Shown one piece after another: positions 15,805 to 23,744 of a DNA stretch of 36,227 bases. Where the stretch lies: assembly GCA_017412715.1 (NCBI GenBank), contig JAFPWU010000004.1, forward strand, positions 1 through 36,227, read 5' to 3'. The notes under the pieces were generated by a model. That model ran no database searches, was not told where the DNA came from, and saw nothing but the letters and a program-made list of their open reading frames with translations. The first letter of the stretch is position 1, and each line of letters starts with the position of its first letter. Both the position numbers and the translations under genes were made by a program. The DNA comes from Clostridia bacterium. Lineage in GTDB: Bacteria > Bacillota > Clostridia > Christensenellales > Aristaeellaceae.

Positions 15805-16938
15805 TCAGAGCCTTTTCATCTCCGTATAGGCGAGGATCAGGGGTGCAACGCCCTTGGCGTCGTTCTGGACGATGGGCTCGGACAGGTAATATTCCAGAGA
15901 ACCGTCCCTGCGCCGATTGCTTTCCGGGCCGAGACCCGCGACCAGGCAGATGCTTCCCAGGGTCAGTTCCTCTCCGGAGAAGGAAAGATGATTCTGTACA
16001 ATTCCCTCAAAGGTTCGGATACCCTGCTGCCGGAAAGAGGGATCCAGCACGCCGAGCCGGGCCCCCTTCAGCATGGCATAGGCAATCATGGAGGAGCCGC
16101 TGGTTTCCTGATAATTCCCCTGCGCCGGGCCCTGGTCCACGACCTGGAAGTACATTCCCGTGTCAGGATCCGCGAAGGCGAGCAGGTCCATCATCAGGCC
16201 GGAAAAAATCTCCCGCAGGGGAGCCGCTTCCCCGGCGGGGAGGATCTCGCAAAGATCCGCCAGGGCTACGGAGAACCAGCCGATGGCCCGGAGCCAGAAG
16301 CAGCGGCTCAGACCCGTTTCCGGATCGCACCAGAAGGCCTGACGGGAGGCATCGTACCCATGATAGTACAGGCCGGTTTTTCCGTCCCGCATCCGATCCC
16401 GCACCAGGGTGACCTGCCGCAGCACATCGCTGTAGTTCCCGGTTCCAAAATGTTTCTCATACAGGGCGGAAAAGGGCTGGGCCATGTAGATTCCGTCCAG
16501 CCAGACCTGGTTGGGATAGATCTGTTTATGCCACCAGGAGCCCTCTTCGGTACGGGGCTGACGGTCCAGGGCCCGGCGAAGGAAATCCGCGGCCTTCCGG
16601 TATTTTTCCTTCCCGGTGGCCTGGTACAGCGTGAAGAGTACCCGCCCCTCGTTAATGTCGTCCAGCGCGTGTCCGTCCGGATTAAAGGTGCGGACGGAAC
16701 CGTCCTCCTCCACAAAGGCGTCGATGAAGGTATCCACGAAGCGGAAGAATGCCTCGTCCCCGGTGATGTCATACAGGGCCAGCAGGGCGGTCATCATGCA
16801 GCCGTCAATGTAATTCCAGTTGGTGGGCTTACCCTGACGGATTTTTTCTATATTCCAGGCAGTGCGTTCCGGGGACGATTCGGCCATCAGCCGAAGGATA
16901 TACTGATCCAGACGGGCGAAAATTTCATGGTCAGCCAT
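15805..16938 (-). CDS. GH105 unsaturated rhamnogalacturonyl hydrolase (377 aa)
   Basis: Cytoplasmic YteR/RhiN-type enzyme. It removes the unsaturated galacturonate left at the non-reducing end by rhamnogalacturonan lyases. The start is the ATG at 16938, preceded by AAGGAGG; the frame opens 24 codons earlier without a ribosome site. (alpha/alpha)6-barrel signatures include PTNWNYIDGCM, SWWHKQIYPNQVWLDGIYMA (catalytic Asp148, with HKQ at 137-139), RAIGWFSVAL and QETSGSSMIAYA. Length matches the family and no signal peptide is present. It is the last gene of the minus-strand operon behind kduD. Its product, a 4-deoxy-5-keto sugar acid, is the KduI substrate encoded two genes away. Confidence 0.93.
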   Translation of the reverse strand: MADHEIFARLDQYILRLMAESSPERTAWNIEKIRQGKPTNWNYIDGCMMTALLALYDITGDEAFFRFVDTFIDAFVEEDGSVRTFNPDGHALDDINEGRVLFTLYQATGKEKYRKAADFLRRALDRQPRTEEGSWWHKQIYPNQVWLDGIYMAQPFSALYEKHFGTGNYSDVLRQVTLVRDRMRDGKTGLYYHGYDASRQAFWCDPETGLSRCFWLRAIGWFSVALADLCEILPAGEAAPLREIFSGLMMDLLAFADPDTGMYFQVVDQGPAQGNYQETSGSSMIAYAMLKGARLGVLDPSFRQQGIRTFEGIVQNHLSFSGEELTLGSICLVAGLGPESNRRRDGSLEYYLSEPIVQNDAKGVAPLILAYTEMKRL

Positions 16939-16975
16939 GAGGAATGCAACCTCCTTTTTGATTCCAAAAACAGCA

Positions 16976-17065
16976 AAGGAAACGCTGCTTTCTTCCGCCG
17001 CCGCGGTCATCGCCGTTTTTCAGACGATGACCGCGGAAAGGGCAGTGGTTCAGCGTTTCCCAAAG
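16976..17065. repeat. Imperfect palindromic intergenic repeat, copy A
   Basis: Outer arms GGAAACGCTG (16978-16987) and CAGCGTTTCC (17051-17060) are perfect. Inner arms CCGCGGTCATCG (17001-17012) and CGATGACCGCGG (17025-17036) are also perfect. It lies between kduD and GH105 in the transcript and could fold there. A further hairpin, CCCTCTCCG / CGGAGAGGG, follows at 17066-17094 beside the kduD stop. Confidence 0.65.
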
Positions 17066-17101
17066 CCCTCTCCGGAGACGGGCTTCGGAGAGGGAAGAAC
17101 G

Positions 17102-17899
17102 TCAGGGCTGCTTGCCGATATAGGCCAGGATACCGCCGTCCACATACAGGATGTGTCCGTTCACAAAGTTGCTGGCGTCGGAAGCCAGGAACACCGCGGG
17201 GCCCTGCAGATCCTCGGGGGTGCCCCAGCGGGCCGCAGGGGTTTTGGCCACGATGAACTGATCAAAGGGATGACGGCTGCCATCCGCCTGACGCTCCCGC
17301 AGGGGTGCGGTCTGAGGCGTGGCGATATAGCCGGGTCCAATGCCGTTGCACTGAATATTGTATTCGCCGTATTCGGAGCAGATGTTCCGGGTCAGCATCT
17401 TCAGGCCGCCCTTGGCCGCCGCGTAGGCGGAGACGGTTTCCCGCCCCAGTTCGCTCATCATGGAGCAGATGTTGATAATTTTGCCATGGCCCTTTTTGAT
17501 CATGGAGGGGATGACGGCCTTCGCCACGATGAAGGGGGCGTTCAGGTCCACGTCGATGACCTTGCGGAAGTCGGCAGCGCTCATTTCCACCATGGGAATC
17601 CGGCGGATGATGCCCGCGTTGTTGACCAGGATATCAATGACGCCCACTTCCTGCTCAATCTTTCCCACCAGCGCCTGTACAGCTTCCTCATCGGTCACGT
17701 CGCACACGTAGCCGTGGGCGGGAATATTCTTTTCCGCGTAGGCGGCCAGGCCCCGGTCCACCAGCTCCTGGTTGATATCGTTAAAAACGATGGTGGCGCC
17801 TGCGGCCGCATAGGCTTCCGCGATGGCGAATCCGATGCCGTAGGAAGCGCCGGTAATCCAGGCGATTTTGCCTTCCAGGGAGAAGTTTTTCATGTCCAT
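17102..17899 (-). CDS. kduD: 2-deoxy-D-gluconate / KDG 5-dehydrogenase, SDR (265 aa)
   Basis: Classical short-chain dehydrogenase. TGASYGIG (16-23) binds NAD(P), NNAG is present, and the catalytic set is S146, Y159 and K163 (SAYAAAKGG). The C-terminal part (GPGYIATPQTAPLR, FVNGHILYVDGG) is very close to gluconate 5-dehydrogenase / KduD proteins paired with kduI. The likely reaction converts 3-deoxy-D-glycero-2,5-hexodiulosonate to 2-keto-3-deoxygluconate. The start is the ATG at 17899 after AAAGGAAA; the 22 upstream in-frame codons are unsupported. It lies 107 bases after kduI, with two small hairpins between them. Gluconate 5-dehydrogenase activity cannot be excluded; the kduI neighbour favours KduD. 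Confidence 0.9.
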   Translation of the reverse strand: MDMKNFSLEGKIAWITGASYGIGFAIAEAYAAAGATIVFNDINQELVDRGLAAYAEKNIPAHGYVCDVTDEEAVQALVGKIEQEVGVIDILVNNAGIIRRIPMVEMSAADFRKVIDVDLNAPFIVAKAVIPSMIKKGHGKIINICSMMSELGRETVSAYAAAKGGLKMLTRNICSEYGEYNIQCNGIGPGYIATPQTAPLRERQADGSRHPFDQFIVAKTPAARWGTPEDLQGPAVFLASDASNFVNGHILYVDGGILAYIGKQP

Positions 17900-18006
17900 G
17901 CTTAATCTGTTTCCTTTCTGATGATTTTTATTAACAGGGGAGTATAGGCCCCTTTTGCCCGTCAAACCTCCGCAAAAGCGGATGGGTTCCCGAAGCCGGG
18001 AACTGC

Positions 18007-18849
18007 TTATCTCAGCTCGGTGGTGGGAATCTCGTCCATATCGTCAAAGGCCTGATTCTCGCCGCCCATGGCCCAGATAAAGGTATAATTGCTGGTACCG
18101 GCGCCGGAGTGAATGGACCAGGAGGGAGAAATGACGGCCTGCTCGTTCTGCATGACGATATGCCGGGTCTCCTGGCCTTCGCCCATCATATGGAAGACCA
18201 CATTGTTTTCAGGTACCTCAAAATAGAAGTACACTTCCATTCTGCGCTCGTGGGTATGGGAGGGCATCGTGTTCCAGACGGAGCCCGGCTCCAGCACGGT
18301 CATGCCCATGGAGAGCTGACAGGTTTTCAGAACGGAGGGATGGATGAACTGGTTGATGACGCGCTTGTTGCTGGTTTCCAGGGCGCCCACGGGCCGCTTG
18401 GCCGCGTCCTCGATTTTGATCAGCCGGTTCTCATAGCTGCAGTGGGCAGGAGCGGACACCAGGTAGAACTTGGCGGGATGGGCCGGGTCATCGCTCTGGA
18501 AGGTGACGGTCTTCGCACCCCTGGTCAGATACAGGCAGTCCTTGTAGTTCAGGGCATACTCATTCTCGTCGGCGCGAACCCGGCCGGGGCCGCCCACGTT
18601 GAACATGCCGCATTCTCTGCGCTCAAGGAAATAATCCGTGCCGAAATTCTTCCAGATGTCGATGCCCTTATCGATGGAGACCGTCTCCTGTACCGGCATG
18701 ATGCCAAGGGTCACCATCCGGTCCACGTGACTGTAGGTGGCTATGACCTGATCCGCCACGAAAAGGTTCTCGATCAGGAACTCCTTCCGGGTCTCTTCCG
18801 TGGTATAGCGCCTGAAATCACGCTGGTTGCAGGAATACCGAATGTCCAT
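18007..18849 (-). CDS. kduI: 5-keto-4-deoxyuronate isomerase (280 aa)
   Basis: Cytoplasmic zinc isomerase of pectin catabolism (EC 5.3.1.17). It turns 5-keto-4-deoxyuronate into 3-deoxy-D-glycero-2,5-hexodiulosonate, the KduD substrate. The cupin metal ligands are visible as H198, H200 and E205 (PSHTHERRMEVYFYF) and H247 (SIHSGAG), two residues offset from the E. coli enzyme. Length 280 is typical. MDIRYSCNQRDFRRYTTEE at the start is standard for the family. A leader of about 130 bases, holding palindromic repeat C, separates it from GH28. It is probably co-transcribed from the operon promoter near 21.0 kb. Confidence 0.97.
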   Translation of the reverse strand: MDIRYSCNQRDFRRYTTEETRKEFLIENLFVADQVIATYSHVDRMVTLGIMPVQETVSIDKGIDIWKNFGTDYFLERRECGMFNVGGPGRVRADENEYALNYKDCLYLTRGAKTVTFQSDDPAHPAKFYLVSAPAHCSYENRLIKIEDAAKRPVGALETSNKRVINQFIHPSVLKTCQLSMGMTVLEPGSVWNTMPSHTHERRMEVYFYFEVPENNVVFHMMGEGQETRHIVMQNEQAVISPSWSIHSGAGTSNYTFIWAMGGENQAFDDMDEIPTTELR

Positions 18850-18882
18850 GTGAATCCTCTCCTTTTCTTTTACTACTTTTTA

Positions 18883-18966
18883 GGATACGCTGAATGATTC
18901 CGTTCCGGCGGCAGGCTTGTCAAGCCTGCGCTCAGACGATGGCCGCAGAAAGCGCATTTACGCGGC
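18883..18966. repeat. Imperfect palindromic intergenic repeat, copy C (divergent)
   Basis: GGATACGCTGAATGATTCCG and the following TTCCGGCG correspond to the left half of copy B, and CTCAGACGATGGCCGC (18931-18946) to the right half of copy A. A self-complementary block, GCAGGCTT gtc AAGCCTGC (18911-18929), replaces the centre. It lies between GH28 and kduI. Confidence 0.5.
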
Positions 18967-18981
18967 GCCTCCCATAGCTGG

Positions 18982-20508
18982 TTATTCTTCCGCGACCATG
19001 GGGCCGTCAATCCGGTCCATGGTCACGTTTTCCACCTTCAGCTCCCGGATGAACCGGGCGATAAAGCCCCGATTATGCACAGCGGGCACATTTTCCGCCA
19101 TGGCGGGCACCAGAGCGGGAGCATTTTCCCGGAAGGAGAAAACCGAATCCCTTACGGTCAGGCTTTCCACCGGCTGTTCCGGAAGCCCGAGAATGTACCC
19201 CGCGCAGGCCTGGCAGCCTTCCGCCCGGACCCGCTCGAACACGATGGACCCGATGGTGGGAGTCCCCTCGTCCACCGGCTGGGGATCCCGGCTCTGGACA
19301 AAGGCCGAATGCCCGTCCGGGTCGCAGAAGTACATGCAGTTGACCACAAGGGGCATCTTGACCCCTTCCATGCGGATATCCTCAAAGCGGATATCATCCA
19401 CCACGGCCTGCCGGCCGCGGCCCCGGCGGCTCTTGATCCTCAGCCCCCGGTCGTTTCCACGCATCCAGCAGTGGTGCACCCGCACCCGGCGGACGCCTCC
19501 GGCCATTTCGCTGCCCACGGTAACGCCGCCATGCCCGTCCAGCATGGCACAGTAGGCGATTTCCAGATCCTCACAGGGGATCTTCAATTCGCGGCCCTGC
19601 CAGATTTTTCCGGACTTGATGGCGATGCAGTCATCCCCGACGGAGAAGAGGGCGCCCAGCAGCCGGATGCGCCGGCAGCTCTCCGGGTCAAACCCGTCGG
19701 TATTGGGGCTGTTGGAGGGGGCTTCCACATTCACATTCAGGAAGTCCAGATCCTCGCTGAAGAGGGGATGAAGGTTCCAGAAGGGGCTGTTCCGGAAGGT
19801 AAGACCCTGCACGGTAATCCTTTTGCAGCGCTCCAGCAGCAGAAGGTTTCCACGCCAGGAGCGGTTCTTTTCCTTGGGCCTGACCCACCAGTCTCCATCC
19901 GGCCCCTGCCCGTCGATGATTCCTTCCCCGATCAGGTTTACATCTTCTACCTCGACGCCGGTGAGGGCGGCGGCAAAGGAGTCCAGCGGATTTCCCTCCT
20001 GGCTGCCCAGCAGCAGATCCTTTTCTCCGCAGGTGGGGAAGGTGACCCCCGGGAGAATGGGAAAGCGGCTTCTGTCCGTGCTCAGGGCGAGGACCGCGTC
20101 CTTTTGCAGCTCCAGGGTAATGTGGCTCCGGAGAAAAAGCGGACCGGAAAGATACCGCCCCGGAGGAAGCAGAACCCGTCCCCCGGGCGGGCAGCAGGCG
20201 ATGGCAGCCTGCAGGGCGGGGGTATCATCCGTACTCCCGTCCCCCGAGGCGCCGAAGCGGCGCACGTCCAGGGTGCAGGTTTCGGATTCCGTACGGAAGG
20301 AAAGGGTTTCCGGGTCTGCACCGGGACGGAAGAGGGAAAGCTCATATTCCGTATCCGGGAGCAGACCGAAAAGGGAAACCAGGCTGCGCCGCTCCTCTCC
20401 CAGGTTTTCGCCATTCAGGGAAAGGGCCACGGGAAAAGGCAGATAATAATCCCCATCCTCCCGAAGCAGCACCGAGGCGCTGCGGGCGGAACAGAAAAGA
20501 AGTTTCAT
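18982..20508 (-). CDS. GH28 polygalacturonase-family hydrolase (508 aa)
   Basis: Right-handed parallel beta-helix hydrolase acting on galacturonate linkages in homogalacturonan or RG-I. GH28 catalytic motifs are intact: NTDGFD (D271), GDDCIAIKSG (D292, D293), GHGG (H326) and RGLRIKS (R357, K359). An N-terminal beta-sandwich-like domain of about 75 residues precedes the typical RRFGASGDGSTDDTPALQAA opening. That layout is seen in exo-acting GH28 enzymes. No signal peptide, so it probably trims imported oligosaccharides in the cytoplasm. Its ATG overlaps the stop of the 142-aa gene (ATGA), coupling the two. Exo versus endo mode is inferred. Confidence 0.93.
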   Translation of the reverse strand: MKLLFCSARSASVLLREDGDYYLPFPVALSLNGENLGEERRSLVSLFGLLPDTEYELSLFRPGADPETLSFRTESETCTLDVRRFGASGDGSTDDTPALQAAIACCPPGGRVLLPPGRYLSGPLFLRSHITLELQKDAVLALSTDRSRFPILPGVTFPTCGEKDLLLGSQEGNPLDSFAAALTGVEVEDVNLIGEGIIDGQGPDGDWWVRPKEKNRSWRGNLLLLERCKRITVQGLTFRNSPFWNLHPLFSEDLDFLNVNVEAPSNSPNTDGFDPESCRRIRLLGALFSVGDDCIAIKSGKIWQGRELKIPCEDLEIAYCAMLDGHGGVTVGSEMAGGVRRVRVHHCWMRGNDRGLRIKSRRGRGRQAVVDDIRFEDIRMEGVKMPLVVNCMYFCDPDGHSAFVQSRDPQPVDEGTPTIGSIVFERVRAEGCQACAGYILGLPEQPVESLTVRDSVFSFRENAPALVPAMAENVPAVHNRGFIARFIRELKVENVTMDRIDGPMVAEE

Positions 20509-20933
20509 GAGCGGCTTCCTCCTTTCACCCCGCAGAGCAGATCCGGCACGGCCACATGGGGACGGGCGGGAAGGCTGCCGTAAAGATCCTCCGGGAGCAA
20601 TCCCAGCTGAATTCCCCGATCCAGCAGAGGACGCCATGCGTCCTCCCCAAGGAGCTGATCCCGAGGAGCGGCGAAAATGGAGGCGCGGAACAGATCCATC
20701 AGAGCCCTGACGTGCTCGTAGACCCGCTCGTCCATGGCGGAGATGCAGTCAGCCATGGCGGAAAGCCAGGCGAGATGGGCGGGCCCGAGAGGATCCGCCT
20801 CGCCGCAGGGCGCAGAGGCGCGGAACACCCGAACCACCTCCGGCATTTCAGCCAGGGCGCCGGAGCAGAGGTGCCCGCCTCCGTGGGCGGAAAGAAAGGA
20901 ACAGACCGAATCAGGATATCTGCTTTCGGACAT
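20505..20933 (-). CDS. Unknown 142-aa protein heading the pectin operon
   Basis: Not recognised. It is a soluble, probably mainly helical protein with no signal peptide. It contains ADPLGPAHLAWLSAMADCIS, AMDERVYEHVRALMDLFRAS and a C-terminal GLLPEDLYGSLPARPHVAVP. Several Cys/His are present (CSFLSAHGGGHLCSG) but no clear metal motif. It is the first gene after the minus-strand promoter and overlaps the GH28 start by four bases, so a linked role is likely. AGGAGG lies just before the ATG. The codon usage matches its neighbours, supporting a real gene. It might be an accessory or regulatory protein; no function is claimed. Confidence 0.65.
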   Translation of the reverse strand: MSESRYPDSVCSFLSAHGGGHLCSGALAEMPEVVRVFRASAPCGEADPLGPAHLAWLSAMADCISAMDERVYEHVRALMDLFRASIFAAPRDQLLGEDAWRPLLDRGIQLGLLPEDLYGSLPARPHVAVPDLLCGVKGGSRS

Positions 20934-20995
20934 GGAAACCTCCTAAATATGGAAAGAGCCGGAGCCAGGCGGGCCCGCGGCCCGGGACTGAAAAA

Positions 20996-21024
20996 AGTAT
21001 AACAAGAAAATCCGGGAAAAGCAA
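20996..21024 (-). promoter_or_regulatory. Promoter of the minus-strand pectin operon
   Basis: On the minus strand, TTGCTT (complement of 21019-21024), 17 bases, TATACT (complement of 20996-21001). It leads to the 142-aa gene, 63 bases away, and is back-to-back with the plus-strand promoter at 21057-21085. About 30 bases separate the two -35 boxes, a likely shared control zone. Confidence 0.65.
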
Positions 21025-21056
21025 TGAAAAAAGGAGACTAAAAGGGAAGATTCATA

Positions 21057-21085
21057 TTGGGTTTTCCGACAGGTTATGCTATGAT
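21057..21085 (+). promoter_or_regulatory. Promoter of the rhamnogalacturonan-lyase-like gene
   Basis: TTGGGT (21057-21062), 17 bases, TATGAT (21080-21085), 70 bases before the ATG at 21155. It diverges from the pectin operon promoter. Confidence 0.58.
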
Positions 21086-21154
21086 TGACCGCATAGACCG
21101 GCCGGAAGGATGCGGGTTCGAAACAGCCCGGAAACATCGAAGGAGGATGAGGGC

Positions 21155-23551
21155 ATGAAAATTTATTTTCCGAAGCTTTATCGGAACGACCGAAGGGAGG
21201 AACCCTGTCAGGTGGGAATTCCCTTTCCGCCCAACTGTTTCCGAGAGGGGATGCGGCTGAAAATCCTGGACGGAGAGCGGGAGCTTCCCGTCCAGACCCG
21301 GGTGCTCTCCAGGCATCAGGACGGAAGCGTCCGTTTTTTGCAGGCCCGCTTTATCGCGGATTTGCCGGGAATGGGGAGCAAAACGCTGGAAGCGATCACG
21401 GAGGCAGGGGAGCAGCCTGCCCTGAAGGGAATCCGGACCGAGACGATCCCGGAGGAGAAAAGCCTTCTGATTTCCGGCGGCCCCGACGGGCTGGAGATGC
21501 GTCTGAAGCATGGCGGAGACCGTCTCGCGGGATCCCTCTGGGACGGCAGAATCCGGTACGGGGCGGACCGCTTTGCGGGGCCCTTCCTGAAGGATGGGGA
21601 AGGAACGGTTTACCGGCCCCGCTTCGGCACCTGGACGGTCAGGGAGGCTGGGCCACTGGTTACCGCGGTACGCTGCGAGGGAAGCATGGAACGGGAGGAC
21701 GGCAGGGAAACCGGGGAAGAAAAGCCCCTGTTTGAGGCGGGAATTACCCTGTACGCGGGTAAACCCTGGGCGGAGATCTCCTTCCGGCTGATTAACGCGA
21801 CCAGCGCGCCCCTGCGGGTTTCTTCCCTGATCTTCGCGCTACTGGATCCGGCCGCAGGCCCGTATGACGACAGCCTGCTGACGCAGAACGGGACTGAAAG
21901 GGGAGACTCCGTAGGGGAGGGAAGCAGGGCCAAGGGGCGGATTCTGTCGGAGGGCGGCATCCGGGAAACGACCGGCGTCGGAAAGCTTCCCGAAATCGAG
22001 CGTGAATTTGCTGACGCCCCGATCCGGCTCTGCGTCGGAAGCTCCAATTATCAGACCAACTTTACCCTCAGCGCGGGGGAGACGGTGGAGCGGAGGGTGA
22101 ACACCGCCAGCCTGATGAGGGAGGCCAACGAGCATTTTCCGGAGGTGTTTTACGGCACTTTCTTCGCTGACCGGACCACCCGGGAGGACGGTGTCTGCCT
22201 GACCGTATATCAGGCCCAGCAGAACTGCCCTAAGGCGGTCAAGAGCGACCGGAGCGGCCTGTATGCGATGCTGGTTCCGCCGGCGGAAGAAGAAGTTGTC
22301 TTTGAGTCGGGGATGAGCCGGGAGCAGCGGTTTCTGCTTCATTTCCATGATCCGAAGGAGCCGTTGGCCGCCCTGGACGACCGAAGCCTGATCTATCAGA
22401 TGCCGGACCAGCCGGTCCTGCAGGCGGAGGCTTACCGGGACGCGGGCGGCTGCCCGGACATCTTTGTCCCGCGGGAAAGGATACTCCGGGACGCGGAGAT
22501 CGCCCTGAGAAACCGCTGCGATGCCCACAGCCGGGCCTACGGCATGATGAATTTCGGGGACGCGCCCGATATGAACTACACCCGGCAGGGCCGGGGCAGG
22601 GGGCAGCTGGTCTGGTGCAACAATGAATACGATTTCCCCCATGCCTGTGCCCTGCTGTATATGCGGACCGGGGATCGGCGGTTCCTGGATTACGCTGCGG
22701 CTGCCGGGCGGCACTGGATGGACGTGGATGTATGCCATTACAGCCGGGACCCGCTGCTTCAGGGAGGACAGTGGGAACACTCCCGCAGGCATGTGCTGGA
22801 CAGCTGTATGGTCTGCTCCCATCAGTGGGTCGAAGGCCTGCTGGATCTATACCATCTGAAGGGGGAGGACAGAGCCCTGGAGACCGCCCTGGGCATCGGG
22901 GAGAATGTGCTTCGGCTGCTGGAGACCCCGGCCTATCAGAAAAGCGGGGAAAGCAACGCCCGGGAGACAGGCTGGGCCCTTCGGACGCTGACGGCCCTGT
23001 ATACGGAAACCTGGGACAGAAAATGGCTCGCCAGGGCGGAATGGATTGTAAACCAGTTCTCCCAATGGCATGGTGCCTACGGCGCCTGGGTGGCTCCCTA
23101 TACGGACAATACCCTGGTTCATGTGCCTTTCATGATCGCTGTAGCAGTCGGAAGCCTGTACCGGTATTATCGGGTTTTCCCCGGGGAGAATCTGAAGCGG
23201 ATGATGATCAGCGCGGTAGACGATCTGCTGTCCGAGTGCATGACGGAGACGGGACTGTTTTATTACAAGGAGCTGCCCAGCCTGAGCCGGCAGGGAAACA
23301 ATACGATGCTGCTGGAAGCGCTTACCGTGGGATATGACCTGACAGGGGATGAACGATACCTGCGGGCGGGGCTGCCCGCCTTCCTGCGGGATATTGCCTC
23401 AAGGGACAGGCCCGTGGGAGAGAAAAAGATAATGGAGGGAACGGTGATCCTGGATAACGAATCTCCGAAGGCGTTTGCCCAGAGCTTCATTCCTCTTTCA
23501 GTCTATTATAAGGCGGCGGCGGAAGCAGGATTACTGGAAAAACAGCCATAA
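21155..23551 (+). CDS. Exo-rhamnogalacturonan lyase-like protein, RIFT barrel + toroid (798 aa)
   Basis: The N-terminal region (about 1-90: VGIPFPPNCFREGMRL, LPVQTRVLSRHQDGSVRFL) resembles the RIFT-barrel domain of PcRGLX-type exo-rhamnogalacturonan lyases (PL26-like). A middle beta-rich part is followed by a helical toroid from about residue 450 (MMNFGDAPDMNY, NNEYDFPHACALLYMRTGDR, GQWEHSRRHVLDSCMVCSHQ). The ATG at 21155 follows AGGAGG; the frame is open 15 codons upstream. No signal peptide. Cleavage would give unsaturated galacturonate products, which fits the GH105 and KduI genes across the divergent promoter. It could instead be a toroid hydrolase; the family call rests on remembered motifs. 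Confidence 0.75.
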   Translation: MKIYFPKLYRNDRREEPCQVGIPFPPNCFREGMRLKILDGERELPVQTRVLSRHQDGSVRFLQARFIADLPGMGSKTLEAITEAGEQPALKGIRTETIPEEKSLLISGGPDGLEMRLKHGGDRLAGSLWDGRIRYGADRFAGPFLKDGEGTVYRPRFGTWTVREAGPLVTAVRCEGSMEREDGRETGEEKPLFEAGITLYAGKPWAEISFRLINATSAPLRVSSLIFALLDPAAGPYDDSLLTQNGTERGDSVGEGSRAKGRILSEGGIRETTGVGKLPEIEREFADAPIRLCVGSSNYQTNFTLSAGETVERRVNTASLMREANEHFPEVFYGTFFADRTTREDGVCLTVYQAQQNCPKAVKSDRSGLYAMLVPPAEEEVVFESGMSREQRFLLHFHDPKEPLAALDDRSLIYQMPDQPVLQAEAYRDAGGCPDIFVPRERILRDAEIALRNRCDAHSRAYGMMNFGDAPDMNYTRQGRGRGQLVWCNNEYDFPHACALLYMRTGDRRFLDYAAAAGRHWMDVDVCHYSRDPLLQGGQWEHSRRHVLDSCMVCSHQWVEGLLDLYHLKGEDRALETALGIGENVLRLLETPAYQKSGESNARETGWALRTLTALYTETWDRKWLARAEWIVNQFSQWHGAYGAWVAPYTDNTLVHVPFMIAVAVGSLYRYYRVFPGENLKRMMISAVDDLLSECMTETGLFYYKELPSLSRQGNNTMLLEALTVGYDLTGDERYLRAGLPAFLRDIASRDRPVGEKKIMEGTVILDNESPKAFAQSFIPLSVYYKAAAEAGLLEKQP

Positions 23552-23590
23552 GCGGTCAATATCTTTCCCGTTTTCAACATCTTTTTGCGC

Positions 23591-23619
23591 TTGATTTATA
23601 AAAGGGAAACCTTTATAAT
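23591..23619 (+). promoter_or_regulatory. Promoter with internal dyad for the oligosaccharide transporter
   Basis: TTGATT (23591-23596), 17 bases, TATAAT (23614-23619), near consensus. An inverted repeat, TTATAAA-N9-TTTATAA (23596-23618), fills the space between the hexamers, a classic repressor position. The leader then has two small hairpins (23681-23697 and 23702-23715) before the ATG at 23745. Confidence 0.68.
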
Positions 23620-23744
23620 TGTATTTCAAGAAGACATCAAGCTTCTGCGGAGGGACTTCAATTCATATATACTGGCATTAAGGCGATTCCTTCGCCTGGC
23701 ACCGGATTCATCCGGTTAAATAATTCATTATGGAGGGGGTACTC

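Noticed and set aside
17066-17094. Hairpin CCCTCTCCG / CGGAGAGGG as a terminator of kduD
   Set aside because: It has no T-run on either strand, so it is described only as a hairpin next to repeat copy A.
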